Assembly (NCBI GenBank): GCA_900758375.1
Contig: CAAERJ010000015.1
Coordinates: 1 to 47,402 of the forward strand
Length of the DNA: 47,402 nucleotides
Direction: 5' to 3'
Source of the DNA: an uncultured Collinsella sp.
GTDB taxonomy: Bacteria; Actinomycetota; Coriobacteriia; Coriobacteriales; Coriobacteriaceae
Position numbers and translations under genes: made by a program. Positions 23,698 to 32,445 of the stretch are shown in pieces (the stretch's first letter is position 1; every line of letters starts with the position of its first letter). The notes under the pieces were generated by a model, which worked only from the letters and a program-made list of their open reading frames with translations, ran no database searches and was not told the origin of the DNA.

Positions 23698-23904
23698 ATG
23701 AAGATCGACGTTGATGTAGACCAGCTGCGCGAGAGCTTGCTCGACCGCGCGGGAAGCGCAGCTGGCGTGGGGTTTCCGGCTGCTATGCTCGACGTAGTGG
23801 ATATCGAGGACGAGTCGCCCCAAGAGCTCCTAGCCCGAGCCGAACGCGAAGGCCTCGACCTCCGTGTCTTCGCCGCAGGCGACGATACGGACGACGGCTG
23901 GTAG
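23698..23904 (+). CDS. Small acidic protein of unknown function (68 aa)
   Basis: The frame begins 'MKIDVDVDQLRESLLDRAGS' and ends 'FAAGDDTDDGW'. It has an excellent ribosome binding site (TAGGAGG, seven bases before the ATG), which supports it as a real gene despite its size. It is rich in Asp, Glu and Leu with no membrane segment or Cys. I do not recognise a family. It is followed 30 bases later by a family-3 palindrome that may terminate it. Confidence 0.65.
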   Translation: MKIDVDVDQLRESLLDRAGSAAGVGFPAAMLDVVDIEDESPQELLARAEREGLDLRVFAAGDDTDDGW

Positions 23905-23934
23905 CCATAGCCACCCCTCAACCTTATCCCCTCA

Positions 23935-24007
23935 ATAACTTGCGGTGAAATAGGGACTGTTTAGGCTGCTAGAAGGCCTATTCAGTCCCTATTTCACCGC
24001 AAGTTAT
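23935..24007. repeat. Palindromic repeat family 3, copy 1
   Basis: Perfect 25-base arms (23935-23959 and 23983-24007; core TTGCGGTGAAATAGGGACTG) enclose a 23-base loop. It lies between convergent genes and could act as a two-way terminator. A second copy with the same core is at 43351-43419. Confidence 0.85.
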
Positions 24008-24019
24008 GGGTGGGGATGG

Positions 24020-25621
24020 CTACGACGCTAGCGTGGCAATGACGGCTTCATCGCCGGCGTATATGAGGGTATTGCCGTCGGGGATGATGGTTTGGCCGTC
24101 GCGTTTGAGCATCACCACGATAAAGGGGTGCTTGCCTTGCGGCACATCGCGAAGACGCTGGCCGGCCAGGCGACCGTGGGGCGTCACGGTGACCTCACGC
24201 AGCGTAACCTCGGCACGCTCTTCAAACGTCGGCGCGGCCATCACCAGAAGGTCTCCTTCCTCGATGACGGTATCGCCGTTGGGCAGCACCGGGTGCGCAC
24301 CGTCGCGCAGCACCAGGACCACGAGCATGTCGGCGACGCTGCCAATATCGGCGAGCGAGCGCCCGGCAAACGGATGGCCCGCGCCCACCTTGAGCTTAAC
24401 GAACGACATGCCGTCCTCGTCGCGGTAATCGTTAAACGTGCGGCGCACGTCGCCTTCCGTGTCGATCATGTCGAGCTTTTTCGCCACTGCCGGTAGCAGC
24501 GAGCCCTGCACTACAATGCTCGACACGGCAATCACAAAGACCAGGTCAAATAGGTCGTGCCCACCGGGAACACCGACCACCACGGCAAAGAGGCTAAACA
24601 CGACCGAAGCCGCGCCGCGCAGACCCGCCCAGCTTACGAGCGCGACTTGGCGAGGATTGGTCTTAAAGGGCGCCAACAGCAGGCCGACGGCGATGGGGCG
24701 GCTCACGAAGAGCATAAACGCCATGAGTGCCAGGCCCGGCAACAGCATTTGCGGCAGGCGCGCGGGCGTGACGAGCAGGCCCAGCAAGAAGAAGATGGTC
24801 ATCTCGGCCATTTCGGTGAGGGTATCAAAGAAGTGCGCCATCTCGACCTTGCCGGTGATGTCGCTTGCACCCAGCACAATGCCTGCCAGGTATACGGCCA
24901 AAAAGCCGTTGCCGCCCAGGTAGCTCGGCAGCGCGTAGGCAACGATCGCCACGGCGAACAAAAAGATGGTCTGCGCGCCCTCGGCCGTTGCGTGCGCGCG
25001 TTCAATCAGGCGGCTGGATGTCCAGCCGATGGCAAGGCCCAGTCCCACGCCCAGGATGATCTGCTTGGCCAACAGCACGGGAATGTCGATGTCGCCGCCC
25101 GCCGCGAGGGTCGCGAGCACCGCGGTAAGCATGTAGGCGACGGGGTCGTTGGAGCCCGATTCGACCTCGAGCAGCGAGTCAGTCCCGCCCTTTAGCGAAA
25201 GGTTGTGCTCGCGCAGCACGCTAAAGACGCTGGCCGCATCGGTCGATGCCACGACCGAGCCCAGCAGCAGGCCGCCGATCCAGTCGAAGCCTAGTGCAAA
25301 ATGCGCAAAGGCGCCCGTGATGTCGGCGGTAGCGATAACGCCGAGCGTGCTCAGCAGTACAGCGGGCACGGCGACGGGCTTGGCGCGGTCGATGTTGGTG
25401 TTAAAGCCGCCGTAGAACATGATGAACAGCAGCGCCGTACTGCAGACGGTTTCGGTAAGCGCGTAGTCGCTAAAGTCGATGTGCGCCGGCCCGTTAACGC
25501 CCAGCAGCATGCCGAGCGCGATAAAGATGAGCAGGGTAGGGAAGGGGAGCTTTTTGCCGACGGGTTTGATGGTCAGACACAAAATGATGACGAGGCCGAT
25601 AAAGAGAAGTATCTGGTTCAT
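24020..25621 (-). CDS. Potassium/proton antiporter (CvrA/NhaP2-like)
   Basis: The 533-residue protein has about 12 hydrophobic segments (1-385) typical of the CPA1/NhaP family. It includes 'LLLGSVVASTDAASVFSVL' and 'LLEVESGSNDPVAYML', where the Asp residues are ion-binding in relatives. Two C-terminal cytoplasmic TrkA_C/RCK_C-type modules follow, 'VKLKVGAGHPFAGRSLADIG' and 'EVTVTPHGRLAGQRLRDVPQ'. This is the layout of K+/H+ antiporters with regulatory domains that sense ligand or nucleotide. It would export K+ in exchange for protons across the cytoplasmic membrane. Monocistronic. K+ rather than Na+ is inferred from the TrkA_C domains. Confidence 0.85.
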   Translation of the reverse strand: MNQILLFIGLVIILCLTIKPVGKKLPFPTLLIFIALGMLLGVNGPAHIDFSDYALTETVCSTALLFIMFYGGFNTNIDRAKPVAVPAVLLSTLGVIATADITGAFAHFALGFDWIGGLLLGSVVASTDAASVFSVLREHNLSLKGGTDSLLEVESGSNDPVAYMLTAVLATLAAGGDIDIPVLLAKQIILGVGLGLAIGWTSSRLIERAHATAEGAQTIFLFAVAIVAYALPSYLGGNGFLAVYLAGIVLGASDITGKVEMAHFFDTLTEMAEMTIFFLLGLLVTPARLPQMLLPGLALMAFMLFVSRPIAVGLLLAPFKTNPRQVALVSWAGLRGAASVVFSLFAVVVGVPGGHDLFDLVFVIAVSSIVVQGSLLPAVAKKLDMIDTEGDVRRTFNDYRDEDGMSFVKLKVGAGHPFAGRSLADIGSVADMLVVLVLRDGAHPVLPNGDTVIEEGDLLVMAAPTFEERAEVTLREVTVTPHGRLAGQRLRDVPQGKHPFIVVMLKRDGQTIIPDGNTLIYAGDEAVIATLAS

Positions 25622-25838
25622 GGGTAGTGTCCGCTCCTGGGTGGTTGGCGTGGCACGGTCAGTTGTCTGCGGTTATTTGTACCCAAAGATGGTGGGTTTA
25701 TGGGGCCGAGCCGCGGGCGTTCGCATTATCGACACGAGGCGGGGGGCGCGGGCGGTGCTGGTTGGGGCGTTGGTGCTGGTGGCGCGGTGTTTTCGGGGCG
25801 TGCGGGCGGCCGCTTGTGACCGTTGGCAGCGGTGGCAC

Positions 25839-25867
25839 TTTCCAGCTTTATTGCAACGGAGTACAAT
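25839..25867 (+). promoter_or_regulatory. Probable promoter of the metallophosphoesterase gene
   Basis: TTTCCA (25839-25844), a 17-base spacer and TACAAT (25862-25867) make a plausible sigma-70 promoter. A short palindrome AAGTT-C-AACTT (25879-25889) lies near the start of transcription and could be an operator. The gap from 25622 to 25838 is G-rich and shows no gene. Confidence 0.5.
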
Positions 25868-25942
25868 GAGTAACGTTTAAGTTCAACTTGAAGTTTTAGT
25901 CGTGGCATCGGGCTTCGGCCGTAATGCAGGGAAAGGCGTTCC

Positions 25943-26782
25943 ATGGCGATCTATGTGACATCTGATGCTCACGGGCACGTGCGCGCGCTGGACGAGGCCC
26001 TTTCCAAGATCTCGCTGACGTCCGACGACACGCTGTATGTGCTGGGCGACATGATCGACCGCGGTCCCGATCCGGTCGGTGTCATCAACTTGGTGCGGTC
26101 GCTGCCCAACGCTCGCGTGCTTAAGGGCAACCACGAGCAGATTATGCTCGACGCGATTATTGGCCAGGACCCGCTCGATGCCGAGACCTGGGATATCAAC
26201 GGCGGTTGGACCACGCGTCAGCAGCTCAACGAAATGGAATTTGAGGCATACGAGGAGCTGGTGCGCTGGGCTGCCGCCCTGCCGCTCTATGCGGTGGCCG
26301 AGACTGCCGAACGGCCGTACCTGCTGGTGCACGCCGGCATTCAGGCCGAGGCGGCGCGTGCGTTTTTGCTTGAGCATGGTGTCGATTGCGGCGACGGCAG
26401 GGGAGCGGTCGATGCCGAAAGCGAGCTGCTGCAGCAAATGCTCGCCGTGCAGTCGTCCGATGACTTGCTGTGGATTCGTCACGGCTACTGGGATGCTCCG
26501 ACGGGACTGCTTTCTGCCGAGGGCAAGGGCCCGGTCGTGGTGAGCGGCCACACGCCCACGGTGTCGCTGGGGCGTTATTGCGAGGTTGGCGGCCTGGCAG
26601 GGCTCGATGAGGAGTCGGGCCGCGGGCGGATGGTGCGCTTGGGTGGCGAGGATACCGCCGGCGTGCCCGATCGCATCGATATCGACTGTGCGGCGGCCAC
26701 CGGTTCCGAATTCGGCCGCGTCGGGATCCTGCGCCTGGACGACGGGGCGGAGTTTTATGCGAACATCAACCCGGGCGAATAA
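25943..26782 (+). CDS. Metallophosphoesterase (calcineurin-like, PrpE/ApaH type)
   Basis: The 279-residue protein carries the metal-binding motifs in order: 'YVTSDAHGHVRAL' (D-x-H), 'LYVLGDMIDRGPDP' (G-D-x-x-D-R-G), 'VLKGNHEQIML' (G-N-H-E), a later His in 'LLVHAGIQ' and 'VVVSGHTPT' (G-H-x). This is the PPP/ApaH-like set with two metal ions. It could be a protein phosphatase or dinucleoside-polyphosphate hydrolase. The ATG follows GGGAAAGG. It is monocistronic, and repeats follow. Confidence 0.88.
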   Translation: MAIYVTSDAHGHVRALDEALSKISLTSDDTLYVLGDMIDRGPDPVGVINLVRSLPNARVLKGNHEQIMLDAIIGQDPLDAETWDINGGWTTRQQLNEMEFEAYEELVRWAAALPLYAVAETAERPYLLVHAGIQAEAARAFLLEHGVDCGDGRGAVDAESELLQQMLAVQSSDDLLWIRHGYWDAPTGLLSAEGKGPVVVSGHTPTVSLGRYCEVGGLAGLDEESGRGRMVRLGGEDTAGVPDRIDIDCAAATGSEFGRVGILRLDDGAEFYANINPGE

Positions 26783-27100
26783 TCGCTGCAAAGGGTAGCT
26801 AATTTGGGACGGGGCCTTTTTGACTACTTTTGCCCTTCTGCCCGCTAATTGATTTTTCTGGGACGGGGATTAAATAATCATTTGGCCGCCCGCTGGCTAA
26901 GTGAGTAGACTTTTTTGGAAATGCCGAGCACTCAACATGTTCGCCTCAATAAAACCGCAGGTCACAGACTTGTGCTTTGTCGGTGTGGTCGGGGATTCGG
27001 TAAAAGTCTACTCACTTAGTTTTGCGTGATGCATATTGTCCGCAACGAGACCCCAGCCGGGGTGATTCCATCGCAAATTCCGGTGACCGGGGGCAGCTAA
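26783..27100. repeat. Intergenic repeat cluster with 18-base inverted repeat
   Basis: No gene is seen here. The stretch holds two GGGACGGGG-bearing elements (near 26808 and 26871) related to family 2 at 39627. A distinct palindrome has perfect 18-base arms (CTAAGTGAGTAGACTTTT at 26897-26914, complement at 27002-27019) around an 87-base loop. It lies between convergent genes. Confidence 0.7.
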
Positions 27101-28675
27101 TTAGGCGCCGTATGGGTTGCGGTCGCGTTCGATGCGTTGGCGGATGTGGGCGTACTCGACAATCAGCAGCACCAGCAGCAGGGCCATGATAGCCAGGTAA
27201 CTCACGACGGCGCCCATCAGGCCCAGCAGGTTGATCAGGATCACCGGGAGCACCACGCTCACGGCAAAGCAGATCAGGTAGATCTTGGTGACGTCTCCAG
27301 CGTGGCGCAGCACCGTAATAATGGCGTAGATAAAATCGATGGCCGCGGTTACGCCGCCGGCGACGACCATCAGCAGCGCCAATGCGCGGTAGCGCTCAAA
27401 GTTGAGGCCGTACATAAAGCTCATGAGGGGAATACCGGGGCCTGCCATAAATGCGGCGCATACGCCGGTGATGGCCACGATCAGCGCCATGACGGCGACA
27501 ATAATTAAGTCAAAACGGCGGCGTTTGCGCGGGTTCGCCCAAATGCTCGACAGACGCAAAAGCTGCGGTTTATAGACAAATCCAATGCTCAGCAAAATAG
27601 CCTGCGCCGGAAAGAACAGGGCATTAAAGTACAGCTGATATTTGTAGGCCAGCGTGCCTTCCATCACAAACTTGGGCATGCTCTCGATGAGGTTGAACAG
27701 GAACAGTGCGCCAAAGAGCGGGGCGCACTGGACAAACAGGTGGCCGACCTCGCGCAGACTCACGCGACGCGATTTTTCGGTTTCGAGCAGGGCCAGCGGC
27801 GCGGTGACCAGCACGAGCGAGACGATGGCGGTGACACCCATGGCCATGGCCGCGATGGGCATGCTGCGCGTAAGGAACAGCGCCACGCTAAAGACCGCGA
27901 TGACGCCGACGGAGCGCAGCGTTTGGCTCATGCCGGCCAGGTAGAGTTTATCGGCCTGCTGCAGGCGGCCCTCGTATACGTCCGCCACGCCGTCGATCAC
28001 CTTATACAGGTAGACGCCCAGGCCGATCGTTGCCATCTGCGCGTCGTAGCCGCGGGCACTGCTGTATGCAAGGCCGCAGGCCAGCGCGAATGCTCCGCAA
28101 AGCCAGCGGTTGAGCTGGTAGGAGGCAAAGGACGCCTTCTCGTCGATGTCCGAGACCTGAAAATTGCGCACGCCGTAGTTGCACGCGATCATGATGAGCG
28201 TGCCGGTGACAAACGCAATGGAGAACTTGCCGGCTTCCTCGGCGCCCACGAGCTGCGTGGACACGATGGTGAGCAGAGGAAACGCCATGCCCCATACGGC
28301 GGTGCCCAGGGTATTCCAAAGGTAGTCGCGACGGGTGGCATGATCTTCGTACTCGGCTTCTTGCGTGGAGAAGCCGCCGCCGTAGACGGCTCCGAGCAGG
28401 CGGTTCCACCAGGCATTGACCATGCGGTGGATGGGGCCGGGCTGGCGATCGCGCTCGCGGCGACGGCGTGTGGCCTGGTTGCTGTCGGGACCGCCGGCGT
28501 TACGCTGGCTTAGCTCTTGGATTCGTGCGAGCTCCTCGGCGGTGTGCGATGCGGGGAACAGGCCGTTCTCGATGCGTCCGCCCTGCCCGTGCGCCCCGCC
28601 CGATACGATGGGGTCGGTGACGCCGTTGCGGCGGGCGATGGCGCGGCGGATGCTATCGAGGGGCGTGATGCTCAA
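27101..28675 (-). CDS. Polysaccharide flippase-like membrane protein (MOP superfamily)
   Basis: The 524-residue protein has a hydrophilic N-terminal region of about 115 residues, rich in Arg and Gln, followed by about 12-14 hydrophobic segments. The arrangement, with 'LWNTLGTAVWGMAFPLLTIV' at the first helix and 'MPKFVMEGTLAYKYQLYFNA' near the middle, matches Wzx-type polysaccharide flippases. It probably moves a lipid-linked sugar across the cytoplasmic membrane. The start is TTG at 28675, supported by AAAGGACT eight bases upstream. The long charged N-terminus is unusual for the family. No glycosyltransferase genes lie beside it, so the substrate is unknown. Confidence 0.75.
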   Translation of the reverse strand: MSITPLDSIRRAIARRNGVTDPIVSGGAHGQGGRIENGLFPASHTAEELARIQELSQRNAGGPDSNQATRRRRERDRQPGPIHRMVNAWWNRLLGAVYGGGFSTQEAEYEDHATRRDYLWNTLGTAVWGMAFPLLTIVSTQLVGAEEAGKFSIAFVTGTLIMIACNYGVRNFQVSDIDEKASFASYQLNRWLCGAFALACGLAYSSARGYDAQMATIGLGVYLYKVIDGVADVYEGRLQQADKLYLAGMSQTLRSVGVIAVFSVALFLTRSMPIAAMAMGVTAIVSLVLVTAPLALLETEKSRRVSLREVGHLFVQCAPLFGALFLFNLIESMPKFVMEGTLAYKYQLYFNALFFPAQAILLSIGFVYKPQLLRLSSIWANPRKRRRFDLIIVAVMALIVAITGVCAAFMAGPGIPLMSFMYGLNFERYRALALLMVVAGGVTAAIDFIYAIITVLRHAGDVTKIYLICFAVSVVLPVILINLLGLMGAVVSYLAIMALLLVLLIVEYAHIRQRIERDRNPYGA

Positions 28676-28854
28676 GGCGGAGTCCTTTCTATTGCTGCGC
28701 TCTAGTATAGACGCGGCGGTGTTTGCTCGTGTTTTTGAACAGGTTGTTCAATATTTCGGCAGGCGGCAGAAAATTGTCGGTAAGCGTGCGGTATCCTGTT
28801 CAAGTTTTATGACACCCCCGATGCCGCCCTCGCGGTACCAAGGAGCTTTTACCC

Positions 28855-30426
28855 ATGGACGTCGCCGCATTTTTGCTGGCTCTTGTGCCTATCATCTGGC
28901 TTGTCGTGATGCTGCTGTGCTTTAAATGGCCGGCCTGGAAAGCCGCGATTGGTTCGTTTGTTCTTTCGTGCGTGCTCGCCTTTGCGTGGTGGCATTTGCC
29001 GGTGGCGCAGATAGCCACGGCCTCGCTCGAGGGCTTTTTGATGGCGCTGTGGCCCATCGTGTTGGTGATTATCGCCGCCGTCTTTACGTATAACCTCTGC
29101 GTTCGCACGGGCGCCATGGACGTGATCGGCAGCATGATCACCTCCATCAGCAGCGATCGCCGCCTGCTGGCGCTGCTCGTGGCGTGGTGCTTCGGCGGCT
29201 TTATGGAGGGCATGGCTGGCTTTGGTACCGCTGTCGCCATTCCCGCCGGCATGCTCGCGGGCCTTGGTTTTGAGGCCGTGCCTGCCGTGCTGATCTGCCT
29301 GCTGGCCAACGGCGTGCCCACGCCCTACGGCTCCATCGGCATCCCCACGGTGTCCGTTGCTGACCTGGTGGGTCTGGATTCCCTGCACCTGGCGACCGTT
29401 CAGCTGGTGCAGCTCGCACCGTTCTTTGTGGTGATGCCGCTGCTCATCGTGTTGGTTGCGGGCCGCGTGACCGACGATCAAGGCGATGTTGCGAGCGTAG
29501 GCGAGCGCCTGCACGGCGTGGCCGGTATCGCGCTGCTCTCTGGCGCGTCCTTTGTCGGCGCTGCCCTGGTCGTCGCTATGTTTGTGGGCCCCGAGCTTGC
29601 CGTGGTCGTGGGCTCCATCGTGTCGCTCGCGCTGACCGCCGCGCTTGCCATGCGCGCCGAGAAGTCCGGTCACCTGGACGCGCGCTTTCACATGAATATC
29701 GAGGCCAGTGAGCAGCTCACCGCTAAGTCGGCGCTTTCTGCCTGGTCGTGTTTCATCCTGATTTTTGTACTGCTGTTGGGTACGTCCAACCTGGTGCCCG
29801 CCGTGCATGCCGCGCTTGCGCCCTTTGCGAGTCACGTGCAGGTGTATTGCGGCGAGAACCCCGGCACGCTCACGTTTTCGTGGATTAACACGCCGGGTGT
29901 TTGGATCTTCCTGGCCGCGTTTATCGGCGGCGCCATTCAGGGGGCTTCGCCGCGCATGATGGGCGAGGTGCTGGCCGCGACTGTGAAGCAGATGATGCCG
30001 ACGGTAATCACGATGCTTTCGGTGCTGGGCTGTGCCAAGGTGATGGGCTATGCGGGCATGATCTCTTCGATCAGTGCGTTCTGCATTGCCGTCGCCGGTG
30101 GTCTGTACCCGATTCTGGCCCCGTGGATCGGTGCCGTCGGTGCGTTCGTGACCGGTTCGGGCACATCGTCGGGCATGCTGTTTGGTCCCATTCAGAGCCA
30201 GGCCGCTTCGGCGCTGGGTGTGAGCGACTACTGGATGGTTGCGTTGAACGCCCTGGGTGTCGCCGCCGGTAAGATGGTCTCGCCGCAGACGCTCGCGATT
30301 GGCCTCGCTGCCGTGCACGTGCGCGGTAAGGACGCCGAGCTCCTGGGCGCAGTGCTGCCCTACGCCGCCGGCATGCTGGTCCTCATGAGCGTCATCGCCA
30401 TGCTCGGCCAAGGCCTGCCGCTGTAG
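28855..30426 (+). CDS. lldP: L-lactate permease
   Basis: The 523-residue polytopic protein matches the LctP/LldP family in length and motifs. Examples are 'FGGFMEGMAGFGTAVAIPAG', the family signature near residue 118, 'GVPTPYGSIGIPT' and the C-terminal 'GSGTSSGMLFGPIQSQAA'. It imports lactate (or glycolate) with protons across the cytoplasmic membrane. The ATG follows AAGGAG. The next gene on the same strand is pckA, so lactate carbon could feed gluconeogenesis; the 250-base gap with hairpins suggests separate transcription. Confidence 0.9.
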   Translation: MDVAAFLLALVPIIWLVVMLLCFKWPAWKAAIGSFVLSCVLAFAWWHLPVAQIATASLEGFLMALWPIVLVIIAAVFTYNLCVRTGAMDVIGSMITSISSDRRLLALLVAWCFGGFMEGMAGFGTAVAIPAGMLAGLGFEAVPAVLICLLANGVPTPYGSIGIPTVSVADLVGLDSLHLATVQLVQLAPFFVVMPLLIVLVAGRVTDDQGDVASVGERLHGVAGIALLSGASFVGAALVVAMFVGPELAVVVGSIVSLALTAALAMRAEKSGHLDARFHMNIEASEQLTAKSALSAWSCFILIFVLLLGTSNLVPAVHAALAPFASHVQVYCGENPGTLTFSWINTPGVWIFLAAFIGGAIQGASPRMMGEVLAATVKQMMPTVITMLSVLGCAKVMGYAGMISSISAFCIAVAGGLYPILAPWIGAVGAFVTGSGTSSGMLFGPIQSQAASALGVSDYWMVALNALGVAAGKMVSPQTLAIGLAAVHVRGKDAELLGAVLPYAAGMLVLMSVIAMLGQGLPL

Positions 30427-30427
30427 T

Positions 30428-30501
30428 CGGCACTTTGGGAACGTCCCTAAGTGCCGGCATCTAGGGACACTCCTTGGTTGTTGCCTGTTTAAGAGTGTCC
30501 C
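30428..30501. repeat. Palindromic repeat family 4, copy 1 (double hairpin after lldP)
   Basis: Two neighbouring hairpins are present: CGGCACTT / AAGTGCCG (30428-30456) and GGGACACTC / GAGTGTCCC (30464-30501). A further fragment AACGTCCCCAATGAC follows near 30520. The GCCGGCACTT and GGGGACGTTCC words recur at 43441-43475. It probably also terminates lldP transcription. Confidence 0.65.
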
Positions 30502-30587
30502 CAACGACTGGTCGTGTAAGAACGTCCCCAATGACTAGGCCGCTTGCCTGCGATTATTGACCGTTGGGCGGGCGCTTCGCCCTTGCC

Positions 30588-30603
30588 GCAAAAACGTTTT
30601 TGC
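30588..30603. promoter_or_regulatory. Perfect 16-base palindrome upstream of pckA
   Basis: GCAAAAACGTTTTTGC is a perfect palindrome 75 bases before the pckA start codon, in an otherwise GC-rich leader. Its symmetry and position suit a dimeric regulator's operator, but no regulator is identified. Confidence 0.4.
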
Positions 30604-30677
30604 ATATCGGGTACAACGGGCTTTACGTGAGTAAAGTGCGCGCCGCGTCCGCGTGTCGCGTTTTTAAAGGAGGCCCC

Positions 30678-32348
30678 ATGCCTGGTGTTACCCCTGCAGA
30701 AGTTCTGTCCAACTTTGGTATTACGCTGGTCGAGGATCCCGCCGAGAATCAGCCCCGCCTGTTGGTCGATCTACCCGCCGCGGAGCTCGTCGAGCATGCC
30801 ATCCGCCGCGAAGAAGGCCGCATGGCATCCAACGGCGCGCTGGTGATCGAGACGGGGGAGCGCACTGGTCGTTCTCCCAACGATCGCTTTATCGTTGACA
30901 CCCCCGATGTCCACGACAAGATTGCCTGGGGTGCCGTCAACCGCCCGCTTTCGATCGAGAGCTACGAGACCATCAAGGCCGGCATCGTCGACTATCTCAA
31001 CGAGCGCGATGTGTTCGTCACCCGCGGCATGGCCGGCGCCGACCGCAACCACACGCGTCGCCTGCTCGTCGCCTGCGAGCGTGCCAGCCAGGCGCTCTTT
31101 ATTAAGCAGATGCTCGCCCGTCCGCTCGCCCGCGAAATTGCGCGCACCGGCGAGCCGGACTTTTGTGTGCTCGCGGCGCCCGGTTACCAGTGCGACCCCG
31201 CCATCAAGGGCCTCAACTCCAGCGCCGCCGTGGTTATCAACTTCCAGGAGCGTGTGATTCTGGTTGCCGGCACCGGCTACTCCGGCGAAATCAAAAAGTC
31301 CATCTTCAGCGTCATGAACTACCTGCTGCCCGTCGAGGACGACGTGCTGCCCATGCACTGCTCGGCCAGCATGGATCCCGTCACGCACGAGACCGCGGTG
31401 TTCTTTGGCCTCTCCGGCACGGGCAAGACCACGCTTTCGGCCAACCCTACGCGCCTGCTGATCGGCGACGACGAGCACGGTTGGTCCGACATGGGCATCT
31501 TTAACGTCGAGGGCGGCTGCTACGCCAAGTGCGAGGGCCTGGACGCGTTCCACGAGCCCGAGATCTTCAACGCCGTTCGCTTTGGCGCCATCTGCGAAAA
31601 CGTGGTGCTCGACGAGAATCGCAAGCCCAACTACGATGACGTCTCGATCACGCACAACACGCGCGTGGCCTATCCCGTCGAGCATATTCCCAACGCGTGG
31701 ACCAAGGGCATGGGCACCACCCCGAGCGTCGTGCTGTTTTTGACCTGCGATGCCTTTGGCGTGCTGCCGCCCATCTCGCGCCTGACGGCCGACGCCGCCA
31801 TGTATCACTTTGTGACGGGCTTCACCGCCAAGATTCCTGGCACCGAGGTCGGCGTCACCGAGCCCACGCCCACGTTCTCCTCGCTGTTTGGCGAGCCGTT
31901 TATGCCGCTCGATCCCATGGTCTATGCCAAGATGCTCGGCGAGCGTATCGCCGACGGTCGCACCCGCGTCTATCTGGTCAACACTGGCTGGATTGGCGGC
32001 GGCTACGGCGTGGGCCATCGCATCGAGCTTGCCTACACGCGTGCCCTGGTGGCCCGCGCTCTCGACGGTACCATCGAGGACAGCGAGTTCGTGCACGACG
32101 ACATCTTTAACGTCGACATTCCCACCACGTGCCATGGCGTGCCCGACGGCATTCTGGTGCCGCGCCAGTACTGGCAGAGCACCGCTCGCTACGACGAGGC
32201 CGCGCACAACCTGGCCGTGATGTTCGAGGAGAACTTCGAGAAGAAGTACTCGCATCTGCCCGAGTCCGTAAAGGCCGCCGGGCCGCACGCCCAAGTGCCC
32301 GTCGACGCCCGTCATCGCGGACGCGGCCTGCTGGGGCTCCGCCACTAG
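30678..32348 (+). CDS. pckA: Phosphoenolpyruvate carboxykinase (ATP)
   Basis: The 556-residue enzyme interconverts oxaloacetate plus ATP with PEP, CO2 and ADP. Clear motifs are 'GERTGRSPNDRFIV' near the N-terminus, 'GYSGEIKKSIFSVMNYLLP', the kinase loop 'FFGLSGTGKTTLSANP' near residue 243, and 'NTGWIGGGYGVGHRIEL'. This is the ATP-dependent type, not the GTP type usual in many other Actinobacteria. ATG at 30678 follows AAAGGAGG; the frame extends upstream to 30564 without homologous character. In anaerobic gut bacteria it often runs in the ATP-forming or CO2-fixing direction. A repeat follows the stop codon. Confidence 0.95.
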   Translation: MPGVTPAEVLSNFGITLVEDPAENQPRLLVDLPAAELVEHAIRREEGRMASNGALVIETGERTGRSPNDRFIVDTPDVHDKIAWGAVNRPLSIESYETIKAGIVDYLNERDVFVTRGMAGADRNHTRRLLVACERASQALFIKQMLARPLAREIARTGEPDFCVLAAPGYQCDPAIKGLNSSAAVVINFQERVILVAGTGYSGEIKKSIFSVMNYLLPVEDDVLPMHCSASMDPVTHETAVFFGLSGTGKTTLSANPTRLLIGDDEHGWSDMGIFNVEGGCYAKCEGLDAFHEPEIFNAVRFGAICENVVLDENRKPNYDDVSITHNTRVAYPVEHIPNAWTKGMGTTPSVVLFLTCDAFGVLPPISRLTADAAMYHFVTGFTAKIPGTEVGVTEPTPTFSSLFGEPFMPLDPMVYAKMLGERIADGRTRVYLVNTGWIGGGYGVGHRIELAYTRALVARALDGTIEDSEFVHDDIFNVDIPTTCHGVPDGILVPRQYWQSTARYDEAAHNLAVMFEENFEKKYSHLPESVKAAGPHAQVPVDARHRGRGLLGLRH

Positions 32349-32363
32349 CGTCGCCTCAGACCC

Positions 32364-32404
32364 AAAACCACCACAAAGGGGACAGGCACCTTTGTGGTGG
32401 TTTT
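32364..32404. repeat. REP-like palindrome, family 1 (full copy)
   Basis: A 41-base element with arms AAAACCACCACAAAGG and CCTTTGTGGTGGTTTT around the asymmetric centre GGACAGGCA. The centre defines an orientation: this copy is opposite to those at 33324 and 35367 and the same as 46327. It serves as a probable terminator of pckA, and its right edge supplies the -35 of the next promoter. Confidence 0.9.
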
Positions 32405-32431
32405 GCTCGCGCGGATGACTCGGGTTACAAT
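32403..32431 (+). promoter_or_regulatory. Promoter for the B3/4-domain gene
   Basis: TTGCTC (32403-32408), a 17-base spacer and TACAAT (32426-32431). The -35 lies on the edge of the family-1 repeat, so the repeat insertion may have helped create this promoter. Confidence 0.55.
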
Positions 32432-32445
32432 ATGCCTGACATATC

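Noticed and set aside
28849..30531. A 560-codon open frame on the minus strand opposite lldP
   Set aside because: Its composition (His, Arg, Gln, Gly) is that of an antisense shadow; the plus strand encodes a full lactate permease with a good ribosome binding site.
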